From an uncultured Candidatus Saccharibacteria bacterium (GTDB lineage: Bacteria > Patescibacteriota > Saccharimonadia > Saccharimonadales > Saccharimonadaceae), in NCBI GenBank assembly GCA_947169915.1, contig CAMVRN010000001.1:89584-153583 (forward strand): a DNA stretch of 64,000 nt, in the 5' to 3' direction. A model generated the notes under the pieces. The model saw only the letters and a list, made by a program, of their open reading frames with translations. It was not told the origin of the DNA and ran no database searches. A program made the translations under genes and the position numbers. Positions 30,760-40,487 of the stretch are shown here, in pieces (position 1 is the first letter of the stretch; each line of letters starts with the position of its first letter).

Positions 30760-31686
30760 ATGATTTTTCAAGAACCAGTTATTTGTCGTACTCCGAAATA
30801 TGTTGTTGACACTGGAAAACTGGAAAAGCCCGTAAAAGTTGCGTTAACGAACGACTGGCATGTCAGTAAGATTGTTTCTGAAAAACAACTTCGATTCCTA
30901 GAAAAGAAGCTCAAGAAGATTAAACCAGATGTTATTTTGATTCAAGGAGATTTGTTTGATACTCCTTGGTCGCTCGATAACGAGAAATTAGTTAGTGCAC
31001 TCAAGAAGGAAATGAAACTTTGTGCGGAAATCGCAGAGACTATTATGATAATCGGCAATCACGACCAAATCGAGCCGGCTCACCCAGCACCAAAGAATCA
31101 TAAAGAATTTGAATCTTGGCAAAGGCCCGACACAATAAGAGATTGGCAAAAAATTTGCAAAGAAGTTGGCGTGAAACTTCTTCTCGATGATTGGGTAGAG
31201 ATTCGCGGAGTTAGAATATTCGGATTCTTCGAAGACCCGGAATGTTTCTATACTAAACCAGGAGCGCGTCGCGGTGAGAATTATGATGCGATGAAAGAAA
31301 AAATCCGAAACCTTTCTAAGGATGGAAAACTGAAAGCGAGAGATGGAAAAGTTCAGTGGTTTGTTTCTCACGCGCCGATGAGCGATAGTCTTGAAATGGA
31401 AGAATTGAAGGATTTTGACGTGTTCAGCTTTGGGCATACGCATGGAGGATGCGTACCTGTTGGGATAGATTACGTTGTTGATCTTCTTGGTGTGCATGGT
31501 GGTATCGTGGCGCCGTTTCTCAAGTGGTTCCCTAGAAAATATATGCGCGGAAGAGAGCTATTGCCAAATAAAGCTCATCTTATTATTAATTCAGGAATGG
31601 TGATGACGCAAGATAGCGCCCCGAAATGGCTCCATTACATCAATTTCCTAAAGGCGGCCGAGATTACGGAAGTAATTGTTAAGTAA
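30760..31686 (+). CDS. Calcineurin-like metallophosphoesterase
   Basis: TNDWHV, IQGDLFDTPW, IIGNHDQ, VSHAPMSD, FGHTHGG motifs. Confidence 0.9.
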   Translation: MIFQEPVICRTPKYVVDTGKLEKPVKVALTNDWHVSKIVSEKQLRFLEKKLKKIKPDVILIQGDLFDTPWSLDNEKLVSALKKEMKLCAEIAETIMIIGNHDQIEPAHPAPKNHKEFESWQRPDTIRDWQKICKEVGVKLLLDDWVEIRGVRIFGFFEDPECFYTKPGARRGENYDAMKEKIRNLSKDGKLKARDGKVQWFVSHAPMSDSLEMEELKDFDVFSFGHTHGGCVPVGIDYVVDLLGVHGGIVAPFLKWFPRKYMRGRELLPNKAHLIINSGMVMTQDSAPKWLHYINFLKAAEITEVIVK

Positions 31687-31725
31687 AAGCGTATTGTTTT
31701 TCGCGCGGAGTGGTATAATAGTTTT

Positions 31726-31995
31726 ATGGATTACGAACCTATGCTTCCTTCTCAAATGCAACCAGAAGGACTTCGCTCAACAGCAAAAAATATAATTTAC
31801 GTCATTGGAGGCGTGGGACTTGTTGCGCTCATTGTTGTCGCCTTGGTATTTTGGATTATTCCAATGTTCAACAATGCAAGTGGCGTCGAAGAAGACCCAG
31901 AGAATCCTACAAACTCAACCTCTCAACAGACGCAATACGAACAATGTCTTAGGTCTGGAGGTACTGCCTCGGATTGCCTAAAGAAGCTTAAATAA
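31726..31995 (+). CDS. Small membrane-anchored hypothetical protein
   Basis: ATG 6 nt after TATAAT; TM helix. Confidence 0.6.
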   Translation: MDYEPMLPSQMQPEGLRSTAKNIIYVIGGVGLVALIVVALVFWIIPMFNNASGVEEDPENPTNSTSQQTQYEQCLRSGGTASDCLKKLK

Positions 31996-31998
31996 AAG

Positions 31999-32026
31999 AA
32001 TAACCTCTGCTTGGGGTTATTTTTTT
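31999..32026 (+). terminator. Intrinsic terminator
   Basis: aataacctctgcttggggttattttttt. Confidence 0.7.
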
Positions 32027-32661
32027 CCGAAGCGTTTTTTATTGAATTCGGTTTGAATCTTGTAAAAGCCCTCTGGGGTCGAAGTTATTTCATCGACTTT
32101 TTTGAGAAATGCGTCATATTCTGGAGTGCGAAAATACATTTTCTTATCTCCATAGGCGCCTGGAATGTATTTTCCACGAAGAACGAGACGGATTGTTTCG
32201 ATAGTTTCCTTCTCGGAAAATTCGGGATGGAGAGTGCGGTTATAATCATAGGCACGGATAAGAATCTCGTCGATATCGCAAGAGCGGTCAGCCGATGAAA
32301 CGATTTTTCCATAAAGACTACGCGGGTCACCTTTGAGGCTAGCACGGTGGTCTTCTACTGCTTCCGCCATCGTTTCTATCTCTTCGTCCGTGAAAAAGGC
32401 TTTCAGTGCAGAATCTGCGCGGAGCATTTTTGCGGATTCGAGGTGGTGAGTTTCGTTATCAATAAGGCGTCCAAGGTCATGATAGGCCGCAATAACATAA
32501 ACCATGTCCAAATTAATATCTTCTAGGTCTTGTGCGATTTTCAGGCTGCGCTCGATGACATCAGAAATGTGAGTATCAGTATGGCCTTTAAGCTGATGAT
32601 ATTTTGGGAGGATTTCATTACCGATATATCGGCAAACTTCTGGATTTATCTCTCGTTTCAT
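32017..32661 (-). CDS. HD domain phosphohydrolase
   Basis: HTDTHISDVIERSLKIAQ...VIAAYHDLGRLID (H...HD). Confidence 0.85.
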   Translation of the reverse strand: MKREINPEVCRYIGNEILPKYHQLKGHTDTHISDVIERSLKIAQDLEDINLDMVYVIAAYHDLGRLIDNETHHLESAKMLRADSALKAFFTDEEIETMAEAVEDHRASLKGDPRSLYGKIVSSADRSCDIDEILIRAYDYNRTLHPEFSEKETIETIRLVLRGKYIPGAYGDKKMYFRTPEYDAFLKKVDEITSTPEGFYKIQTEFNKKRFGKK

Positions 32662-32676
32662 AGAAACATCATAGCA

Positions 32677-32705
32677 CAAAAAGCACCCTCCGTGAGAGGG
32701 TGCTT
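32677..32705. terminator. Terminator hairpin
   Basis: aaaaagcaccctccgtgagagggtgctt. Confidence 0.6.
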
Positions 32706-32715
32706 ATTATTTTTT

Positions 32716-33516
32716 TTATTCTACTTCTGCTTCTGGTTCTGGTTCGGGTTCGGTTTCTAGGTTGAGGCCGAAGATATCTTTGATGAGAAGTTTCGCTTGT
32801 TCGTACCTAGCAGAATCAAGCTCGCAGCCACCGGCTTGGTCTTCTAGACCAAGCACGAGATAGTTTTTGTAGACTTGGTCAGTATTATGCTCGATAACGT
32901 CTTGGATAGTAGTGCCATTGATTTCTGGAGCAGGTGCGGAGATTGGTTGGCGAATGAATTTCGCGAGGATGATTGGTGCCGCTGTTTCTCCGTAACCACA
33001 GATGGTCGTACCGTTATAAACCTCAGATGTCGTAGTGACACCATTGATGTTAACGGTGAAGGTGTCTGCAGGAGTGTCAGTAAGGTCAACCAAGGTCGAA
33101 GCGATGTCTGTGACTCCTTCTGGAAGGAAGAGGCCCATAGTTTCGTTATAGACGGTAAGGTCGCCAACGGTATAGCCTGGGAAGGTTATGTTCCACATTC
33201 CATCCTCGATGACAGTTCCAACTGGAGTAACATCGTCTTGGTCTATTTGAGACTGTTGTTGGTTATCTGGAGGAGTGGTTTGTCCTTTATCTTCTGCCGG
33301 TTTAGGACGGAGGAATAAGAAGTAGCAAATAATGACAATAACTATGACGCCAATAGCGACCAATGCAAGTATCATTCCTTTGTTGCTGTTTGCTTTTGGT
33401 GATTCAGCGATAGATGGTTGGGGCGCGATTAGGTCAGGGGATGGAGCCTGAGATGCGGTCGGCTCAGGAGTTGGCGCTACTGGAGGTGGCGTCGTTGGTT
33501 GTGGTTGATTGTCCAT
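32716..33516 (-). CDS. Hypothetical membrane-anchored protein, Pro-rich N-terminus
   Basis: PQPTTPPPVAPTPEPT then TM helix and extracellular domain. Confidence 0.6.
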   Translation of the reverse strand: MDNQPQPTTPPPVAPTPEPTASQAPSPDLIAPQPSIAESPKANSNKGMILALVAIGVIVIVIICYFLFLRPKPAEDKGQTTPPDNQQQSQIDQDDVTPVGTVIEDGMWNITFPGYTVGDLTVYNETMGLFLPEGVTDIASTLVDLTDTPADTFTVNINGVTTTSEVYNGTTICGYGETAAPIILAKFIRQPISAPAPEINGTTIQDVIEHNTDQVYKNYLVLGLEDQAGGCELDSARYEQAKLLIKDIFGLNLETEPEPEPEAEVE

Positions 33517-33606
33517 ATATTACTCTCCTTGATTATCTTGATTCCATTATAGCATAAGAGTCATTATTATTGAAAAAAGACGTCCTTTGAAGACGTCTAA
33601 CCGAAA

Positions 33607-33691
33607 TGGTGCCCGAGATGGGACTTGAACCCATATGGTAGAGACCATTCGATTTTAAGTCGAACGCGTATACCAATTCCGCCACTCGGGC
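33607..33691 (-). tRNA. tRNA-Leu(TAA)
   Basis: Class II; anticodon loop CTTAAAA; acceptor GCCCGAG/CTCGGGC; CCA encoded. Confidence 0.92.
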
Positions 33692-33765
33692 TGGAGGTGC
33701 CGACCGGAATTGAACCGGTGTACGCGGTTTTGCAGACCGCTGCGTAACCACTCCGCCACAGCACC
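33692..33765 (-). tRNA. tRNA-Cys(GCA)
   Basis: Anticodon stem GCGGT/ACCGC with loop CTGCAAA; U discriminator; CCA encoded. Confidence 0.93.
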
Positions 33766-34114
33766 ATATCTTGTATTATATCACACGAGGTTTTTTTCGC
33801 AAAAAATGCGCCACAAAACGAGGCGCATTTTGTTTGTTTGAGTTTTGGAATTTCTAGGTGGACAAAAACGTTTTAGCCAAGAATAACCTCACACGCTCCC
33901 CACCTCCCGAAACTCGAACGCCTCTCAACGTAAGACCCGTTCGAATTTCTTACCTTAATTTTATCACAAGCACTAGCGGAGTCAATATTGATTTTGGTTA
34001 TTTTTTGTGTTCTTACTTTTATTTTTCCCTGTTCGGTTTGTTCGGTTTTTATGGCATTTTTTATTTTTTATTGCAAATAATACTCTTTAATAAACCTTAG
34101 CCCTTGATTTTCTT

Positions 34115-34822
34115 TTATTTTGATAAGATTTTAAGTGGGTTGTCGTTTAATATGACGTCAAGTTTGGCTTCGCCATAAATCTTAGTGAGATTATAAATCG
34201 CATCATCAATTTCATAGAAATCGCGCATATGATGAGTGTCTGTACCAAATGCAAATATCATATCCTTCTTCGCAAGCTTCTTTATTGTTTTTGCAGCGCG
34301 ATGGCCATATTGGCCAATAACGCTTCCAAGATTACACTGGAATAGGACACCTTGCCTTGCAAGCCTCTCCGTAATCGAAAAATCTTTTTGAATGCTCAGA
34401 TAACGTTCCGGGTGTGCTAAAACTACGATATATCCTTCGGCTTGTAAATCAAAGAAGATTTCTTCGTATCCTTCAAAGGAGCCAGTCATGGGTAGCTCGA
34501 CGAGAAGATACTTGCTGTCGGCGAGGGTGGAGATTTTTTTATTCTTTAGTAGGGTGCCAATTTCTCTGTCGATATAGATTTCATTCCCAATATATAGTTC
34601 GATATCGATATCGCTTTCTTTCATGAGCTTCTTGAGTTCATGAAGGAGTTTTAAATTGTCGCTTTTAGGGCTGTTGTAGATTGTCTCTTGAATGTAATGA
34701 GGTGTGACAATTAGTTTATCTACACCATGATTAGAGAGTTCTTGAAGAATCTCTAAACTTTCGTCAAAGGTTTCTACCCCGTCATCTACGTCGGGGAGAA
34801 GATGAGAGTGGATATCAATCAT
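34115..34822 (-). CDS. cpsB: CpsB/CapC-type PHP tyrosine-protein phosphatase
   Basis: MIDIHSHLLPDVDDGVETFDESLEIL, TPHY, AHPERY, FGTDTHH. Confidence 0.92.
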   Translation of the reverse strand: MIDIHSHLLPDVDDGVETFDESLEILQELSNHGVDKLIVTPHYIQETIYNSPKSDNLKLLHELKKLMKESDIDIELYIGNEIYIDREIGTLLKNKKISTLADSKYLLVELPMTGSFEGYEEIFFDLQAEGYIVVLAHPERYLSIQKDFSITERLARQGVLFQCNLGSVIGQYGHRAAKTIKKLAKKDMIFAFGTDTHHMRDFYEIDDAIYNLTKIYGEAKLDVILNDNPLKILSK

Positions 34823-34825
34823 GAT

Positions 34826-36193
34826 TTATTTCTTGTGGTTCTCGTCGTAGTAACCGCCGTAATAGCTGTAGTAGTGATTGACTTTGCGGTCGATGTCGTT
34901 AACTACAACACCAGCAATCTTGGCGCCGACTTTTTCTAGCGCGTCCTTAGTAGACATGAGAGCTTGGTGAGGAGTCTTGCCATTTCTTGCAACGATAATA
35001 GTTTCGTCGGTTAGGGTAGACATAATGATTGGGTCAGCAACGGCACCACATGGGGCGGAGTCGAAAATGATTAAATCATAGTCTTTCTTTAACGCTTCGA
35101 TTAGGTCTTTGTGCTTATCGGAAGAAAGGAGTTCTGCTGGGTTAGGAACTAGAGTACCCCGAGTAAGCAGTGAGAGATTCTTAATGCCAGTAGCTTGAAT
35201 ATAGAGATTGCGGTTCTTGAGGTAGTCAGCAAGAAGGTTGGTAAGACCGATAGTGTTTGGTCTCTTAAAAATGCGGTGTTGACGACCTTTGCGAAGGTCG
35301 CAGTCAACGAGAAGAACTTTTTCTCCAGCTTGCGCAAAGGCAGCGGCGAGGTTCGCAGCAACGAAGCTTTTACCTTCGCTTGCGACGGAACTTGTTACTT
35401 GGATAGTTTTAACTTTTTTATCGATGGAAGTAAATTGGAGGTTGGTACGGAGAGAGCGAATAGATTCGCTAACGATAGACTTCGGGAATTTCTTAACTAA
35501 GACTTCGGAGGTGTCTTCTTTGAGTTTGACGTCACTCTTGATGATTTTACCTACGATAGGAAGTTTAATGCTTTCTTCGAGAGTATCGGAGTATTTAATA
35601 GAATCGTCAAAGTAGAAGATAACGAACGCTACACCGGCAACTGCCGCGATAGATAAGACGGCGGCGATGGCGATATCTCGCAAGGTTGTATTGTTGGAAG
35701 GTTTCTGAGCAACTTCGGCGGTTTCTAGAATAGCAACGTTATCGAGGGTCTTAATTATGTCTGTCTTATTAGTGAAGACGTCAGCGATAGAGTTAGCAAT
35801 TCGAGATGCGAGTTCTGGGTCTTTGTCTGAGACTGTGATTTTAAGGATGGTCGTGTCGGAAATAGTAGAAACCTTGACACTTTTAGCAAGAACATCTGGA
35901 GTAGTATCGAGTCCGAGGTCAAAGATTACTTGTTCAAGAACGGTTTTACTTTTTGCGATAACACTGTAGGTACTGGTAAGTTTTTGGTTAGCGTTAATCT
36001 CGCTCAAAGTTGCTGCAGCGCTTGAGGAGTCAGATTGCAATAAAGCGACTTGAGAAGAAGACTCGTAAAGCGGAGTTTTGATATTCGTGTCATAATATGC
36101 GACCGCAGAGACGGCAATAATAGGCAATGTGATTAATGCCCAGAGAAATTTTTTGAGGTAGGATAGGAATTCCTTGATGTCTAACTCTTCCAT
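34826..36193 (-). CDS. Wzz/CpsC-CpsD fusion: polysaccharide co-polymerase + bacterial tyrosine kinase
   Basis: Wzz-like N-term with two TMs; VTSSVASEGKSFVAANLAAAFAQAGEKVLLVDCDLRKGRQH; Tyr-rich tail NHYYSYYGGYYDENHKK. Confidence 0.92.
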   Translation of the reverse strand: MEELDIKEFLSYLKKFLWALITLPIIAVSAVAYYDTNIKTPLYESSSQVALLQSDSSSAAATLSEINANQKLTSTYSVIAKSKTVLEQVIFDLGLDTTPDVLAKSVKVSTISDTTILKITVSDKDPELASRIANSIADVFTNKTDIIKTLDNVAILETAEVAQKPSNNTTLRDIAIAAVLSIAAVAGVAFVIFYFDDSIKYSDTLEESIKLPIVGKIIKSDVKLKEDTSEVLVKKFPKSIVSESIRSLRTNLQFTSIDKKVKTIQVTSSVASEGKSFVAANLAAAFAQAGEKVLLVDCDLRKGRQHRIFKRPNTIGLTNLLADYLKNRNLYIQATGIKNLSLLTRGTLVPNPAELLSSDKHKDLIEALKKDYDLIIFDSAPCGAVADPIIMSTLTDETIIVARNGKTPHQALMSTKDALEKVGAKIAGVVVNDIDRKVNHYYSYYGGYYDENHKK

Positions 36194-36220
36194 AATATCT
36201 TTTATATTATCATTTTTTAG

Positions 36221-37429
36221 TTATTCTGTCAATTCTATGTTATTATTCTCTGCCGCTTCAGCCTCTGCTTTAGCCTTGGCTTCTGCTTCGGCTCTAGCTT
36301 TCTCTTCTTCCTCAATTTGTTTGGCTGTTTTAAGATACTCAACAATTTTGTCGTGAGCATCGTCAATCGTTTCTTGGTTTGGAATCATGACATAGAGGTC
36401 TTGACCTGGCATAGAGTAGGTTGGTTGCGAGGAACCGGTTCCGTCTAGGCTGATAGACTCAATTTTCCAGTTTGTGCCGGAGAAGAGTTGGAACTTGATG
36501 ATGTCTAGCATTTCTGCGTAAGTGAGGCTTGTTTCGAACATACCGTCGGCGGCACGAAGAATATCTGGAAGCTTAAGAATGTAGGCTGGGGTTGTGACCT
36601 TGGCGATAATCTTAGAGATTACTTGTTGTTGGTTTTGTCCGCGGTGACGGTCGCCAGTTTCATAGGCATATCTTTCGCGAGAGAAGGCAAGAGCACATTT
36701 TCCATCCACGTGTTGAGTACCGGTCGTAAAGTGACAGCTCTTGTCAGTGTGCGGAGTTAAATCTTGGTCGGAATAAATATCGATACCATCAATAGCGTCG
36801 ACGATATCTTTGAGGGCATCAAAGCCAACTTTTATCGTGTCGTCGATTTTTACATCAAGGATATCTTCGACGGTTTGCTTGCTCATATTAATACCGTAGA
36901 TACCAGCGTGAGTAAGCTTGTCACGGAGCCCAGTAGTGCCGTGAAGTTGGACATAATAATCGCGCGGAATAGAGATTAAAAGAATTTTAGAGGTTGTCGG
37001 GTTAACGACGGTGACTATGTTGACGTCACTACGAGCGCTCTCGTCAGAAACGCTAGTACGAGAATCGCTACCAGAGATATAAAAGACGATTGGTTTGTCG
37101 CCAAAATTAGTCAAATTCTCCTTCTTCTCTTCTTTTTTGTCGTCTTCTTCTTGATGGGAATCGCTAGAAGCGTTCTTTAAGAAATTAGTGAAAGAGTCGA
37201 TATATCTATATATAAAGAATCCAGCAATTGCGGAAATGATAAATGTGACGATAGCTGCGATGAGGACCGGGTGTTTCGTTGGCGTGTGTTCTCTTGCTTT
37301 TTTCTCTATTTTATTTTGTTTTACTTCTTTCTTTTTTGAATCGCTTACCTCTAGTTCTTGAGACAAAATTTTTTCGATTTCTTCAATCGAGTCTTTTTTA
37401 GGACGCCTAGAGGTTGTCTTTTTTACCAT
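36221..37429 (-). CDS. LytR-CpsA-Psr (LCP) family protein
   Basis: FYISGSDSRTSVSDESARSDVNIVTVVNPTTSKILLISIPRDYYVQL; ALAFSRERYAYETGDRHRGQNQQQVI. Confidence 0.95.
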   Translation of the reverse strand: MVKKTTSRRPKKDSIEEIEKILSQELEVSDSKKKEVKQNKIEKKAREHTPTKHPVLIAAIVTFIISAIAGFFIYRYIDSFTNFLKNASSDSHQEEDDKKEEKKENLTNFGDKPIVFYISGSDSRTSVSDESARSDVNIVTVVNPTTSKILLISIPRDYYVQLHGTTGLRDKLTHAGIYGINMSKQTVEDILDVKIDDTIKVGFDALKDIVDAIDGIDIYSDQDLTPHTDKSCHFTTGTQHVDGKCALAFSRERYAYETGDRHRGQNQQQVISKIIAKVTTPAYILKLPDILRAADGMFETSLTYAEMLDIIKFQLFSGTNWKIESISLDGTGSSQPTYSMPGQDLYVMIPNQETIDDAHDKIVEYLKTAKQIEEEEKARAEAEAKAKAEAEAAENNNIELTE

Positions 37430-37473
37430 ATTGTCAAATATGGTATCATAAAAGTCTCTTTACGTCAAATAGC

Positions 37474-38787
37474 TTAGGCTTCTGACGCGTCCGATTTTCC
37501 AGACTTATCGTCACGATAAGAGAACATGATTGGCGTGCCAATAAATGGGCAAGCCTCGCGGAGTTTATTTTCGAGGAAGCGTTTCCAGGACCAGTGAAGA
37601 GTAGAGAGTCCATGGCCATGAACGACGAACCAAGGTGGGCAGGTGTCGGTTTGGACGATGTACTTCGGTTTTGGACGTGTGTTTTTGAGGCCGGCAGGTG
37701 GATGTTCAAGGATAGCTTGATTTAAAACCTTGTTGAGGTCACTGGTTTTTAGCTCAGTATGGCGTGCTTTGTCGATTTCTAGAGCAAGCTCAAAGAGTTT
37801 TGTGACATTCGCGCCGGTTTCTGACGAAGTAAGGAGAACTGGCGCGAATGGAAGGAAGTTAAAATCATACTCAAGCTCATCAAGAATCTTATCAGTATTT
37901 TCAACAAGGTCGGTTTTAGTAAGAACTACAATGATGCCTTTTCCCGCCTCGACGATTTGTCCAGCAAGAGATTGGTCTAGTTTCGAATGGGGTTCAGTGC
38001 CATCTACGAGAAGTGCACAGATATCTGATTCTTCGATTGCAGAAAGAGTACGGATTGCGGAAAATTTTTCGATACCGACTTCGCGCTTACCTGGTTTGCG
38101 AAGGCCGGCAGTATCAAGAATCTCTAGGTCACGCCCCTTGAAGCGGAGTTCTACGCGGTTAATGTCGCGGGTTGTGCCCTGCTTTGAGCTGACAATGGCT
38201 TGTTGCTTCTTGGCGAGGGAGTTGAACAAACTGGATTTTCCGACGTTTGGACGACCAATGAGTGCGATTTTTAAAGTGTCTGTTTTTTGCTCGCGGACAA
38301 CTGGGATGTTTTCTGTAATTGCCGATTTAAGGTCATTGATTCCCTGACCGGTGGTTGCGGAGACGCAGAATGTCTCTTCGGGTTTGATACCAAGAGAGCG
38401 GAATTCGTTAGTATCTAGGGAGGCGCCGAGGTCGGATTTGTTAAGGATTAAGAAGACTGGCTTTCTAGATTTTAGAGTCATCTTGGCAATGCGTTTGTCT
38501 TTTTCGCTAGGATAAAGTGTAGAATCGAGAGTGAGAAGAATTAGTTCGGCGGAATCAATCGCATCGGCGATTTGGGTTTGGATTGAGGCTTCGAAGTCGT
38601 CGCTTGCGTCTTTTAGACCGGCGGTATCAACCATGAGAAATCTATCGTCAATTCTTGCAGTGACGCTATCGCGGGTGGTTCCTTCTTCGCGTGCAACAAT
38701 CGCGATGTTTTTATGTGCAAAGCGATTGAGCAAGCTAGACTTACCCGCATTAGTTTGGCCAATGAGTGCAACGATAGGGAGTTTCAT
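37474..38787 (-). CDS. der: Ribosome biogenesis GTPase Der (EngA)
   Basis: Two GTPase domains GQTNAGKSSLLNRF and GRPNVGKSSLFNSL plus KH-like C-terminus. Confidence 0.97.
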   Translation of the reverse strand: MKLPIVALIGQTNAGKSSLLNRFAHKNIAIVAREEGTTRDSVTARIDDRFLMVDTAGLKDASDDFEASIQTQIADAIDSAELILLTLDSTLYPSEKDKRIAKMTLKSRKPVFLILNKSDLGASLDTNEFRSLGIKPEETFCVSATTGQGINDLKSAITENIPVVREQKTDTLKIALIGRPNVGKSSLFNSLAKKQQAIVSSKQGTTRDINRVELRFKGRDLEILDTAGLRKPGKREVGIEKFSAIRTLSAIEESDICALLVDGTEPHSKLDQSLAGQIVEAGKGIIVVLTKTDLVENTDKILDELEYDFNFLPFAPVLLTSSETGANVTKLFELALEIDKARHTELKTSDLNKVLNQAILEHPPAGLKNTRPKPKYIVQTDTCPPWFVVHGHGLSTLHWSWKRFLENKLREACPFIGTPIMFSYRDDKSGKSDASEA

Positions 38788-38820
38788 GTGTATTATTATA
38801 ACATGAATCAGACTAAAACG

Positions 38821-39810
38821 CTAGACGTTAAAGCGGAATTCAACAACGTCGCCGTCGCGCATTTCGTAGGTTTTGCCCTCTGTGCGCATGAGACCCGCCT
38901 CGCGCACGGCTTTTTCTGAGCCGAGGCGTTTTAGGTCGTCATAATTGCAGATTTGAGCGGAAATAAATCCGCGTTCAAAGTCGGAGTGGATTGTTCCAGC
39001 AGCCTCAGGAGCAAGCGAACCTTTTTTGATGGTCCAGGCTCTACATTCTTTTTTTCCAGCAGTGAGAAAGCTTTGAAGACCAAGCGTGTCGTAGGCGGCC
39101 TTAATGAGCTCACCAAGTGCATCCTCTTTTACTCCATAACTTTCAAGGAACTCTTTTCTTTCATCCCGATTCATGTCGGCCATTTCCTCTTCAAGCTTCG
39201 CGTTAACAAAAACCGCACGGGCGGGTTTTACGAGGCCAGAAAGCTTGGATTTCAAGTCGGAATCCGTGAGTCCTTTTTCGTCAACATTGAACATGTAGAT
39301 TACTGGCTTGTCTGTCAGGTATTGAACGAGGTCATCGCTCGGGTCTTTCTTCCTTTTGGCGGCGATTTTCTCTTTGGTTTCATCGTCGGCAAGCTGGAGT
39401 TCTAGATTGATGATATCAATATCGTCTTTTGCTTGTTTTAAGATATCGTCTTCAGGTTTACTATCGGCACGGACAATATCGTTGTTGATAAAAGCACGGA
39501 CTACGTGGCAAATGGCATGGCATTCGCGAATATGCGCAAGGAACTTGTTCCCAAGCCCCTCACCTTTTGAGGCTCCGGCAACGAGACCGGCGATATCGAC
39601 GAATTCGACAGTAGCAGGAACGACTTTGTCTGTTTCGTACATTTTTGCAAGAACGTCGAGTCTTTCATCGGGAACCGGAACGATACCGACGTTTGGCTCA
39701 ATCGTAGCAAAGGGGTAGTTTGCGGCGAGTGCGCCAGCGTTTGTAAGTGCGTTAAATAACGTCGACTTTCCGACGTTAGGTAGTCCAATAATACCTATCT
39801 TTAAATTCAT
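38821..39810 (-). CDS. ychF: Redox-regulated ATPase YchF
   Basis: MNLKIGIIGLPNVGKSTLFNALTNAGALAANYPFATIEPNVGIV, TGS domain C-term. Confidence 0.97.
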   Translation of the reverse strand: MNLKIGIIGLPNVGKSTLFNALTNAGALAANYPFATIEPNVGIVPVPDERLDVLAKMYETDKVVPATVEFVDIAGLVAGASKGEGLGNKFLAHIRECHAICHVVRAFINNDIVRADSKPEDDILKQAKDDIDIINLELQLADDETKEKIAAKRKKDPSDDLVQYLTDKPVIYMFNVDEKGLTDSDLKSKLSGLVKPARAVFVNAKLEEEMADMNRDERKEFLESYGVKEDALGELIKAAYDTLGLQSFLTAGKKECRAWTIKKGSLAPEAAGTIHSDFERGFISAQICNYDDLKRLGSEKAVREAGLMRTEGKTYEMRDGDVVEFRFNV

Positions 39811-39927
39811 ATCTGTTATTATAACATAATTACCGTTGCTATGATAGCTCATAATAATCTTCGAATCGCTTAATTTTCGTTTGTCCGTGTCTCTATGATA
39901 AAATGGAGAAAAACAATGGAGGGTTTT

Positions 39928-40434
39928 ATGGAAAATAAATCGAACAATAAACTAGTAATCACACTTCTCGCTGTGTTAATTGTTGCCGTGTTGGGAGTCG
40001 GTGGATATTTTATAGTGAAGGATTTAAACAATAAGAACAATTCGAATAACTCTAGCGAATCAAATTCAAGCCAAAACGCTAGTCAGCAAGAAAGCTCAAG
40101 CAAGAGCACGACTCCAGAAGTTAACGGAGGTCAAACCACTGACAGTGAAGAAATAGAAGCAGGAATTACTTACGCAGAAATCCGTGGCCAAGATTTTTAT
40201 ATCGAGGCGCAGATTAATGGTCAAGTTACTGGGACGTGTGATATCTATCTAACGCCAGTTGATGGCGTCCAAGGCCAATATGATGATGACGAAATCGAGA
40301 TTAGAAACAAGGTTAGTATCTGTGAGGAGGATTTTTCGCTTAAAGGTACCAATCCTGGCGAGCACATCGTAAGAGTAGTGATTAAAGCTACTGATGGACG
40401 CACGAAAACTTTGGAGAAGACGGTCAATCTTTAA
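39928..40434 (+). CDS. Hypothetical membrane-anchored protein, Ser/Asn-rich linker
   Basis: TM helix then NNKNNSNNSSESNSSQNASQQESSS. Confidence 0.6.
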   Translation: MENKSNNKLVITLLAVLIVAVLGVGGYFIVKDLNNKNNSNNSSESNSSQNASQQESSSKSTTPEVNGGQTTDSEEIEAGITYAEIRGQDFYIEAQINGQVTGTCDIYLTPVDGVQGQYDDDEIEIRNKVSICEEDFSLKGTNPGEHIVRVVIKATDGRTKTLEKTVNL

Positions 40435-40443
40435 CTCTACTTT

Positions 40444-40475
40444 AAAAACTCCCGTGGACTTACGGGAGTTTTTTT
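40444..40475. terminator. Intrinsic terminator
   Basis: aaaaactcccgtggacttacgggagttttttt. Confidence 0.75.
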
Positions 40476-40487
40476 ATTGGTAGTTTT

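Noticed and set aside
33533-33751. 72-aa minus-strand ORF (ARVAELVYAFDLKSNGLYHMGSSPISG)
   Set aside because: Lies across tRNA-Leu and tRNA-Cys; translated tRNA sequence, not a protein gene.
33858-34100. 80-aa ORF (LTRSPPPETRTPLNVRPVRISYLNF) and tRNA-like segment near 33890-33950
   Set aside because: Looks like a degenerate tRNA-adjacent sequence; I could not fold a convincing tRNA or tmRNA and the ORF tail is low-complexity Phe/Tyr. Left unannotated.
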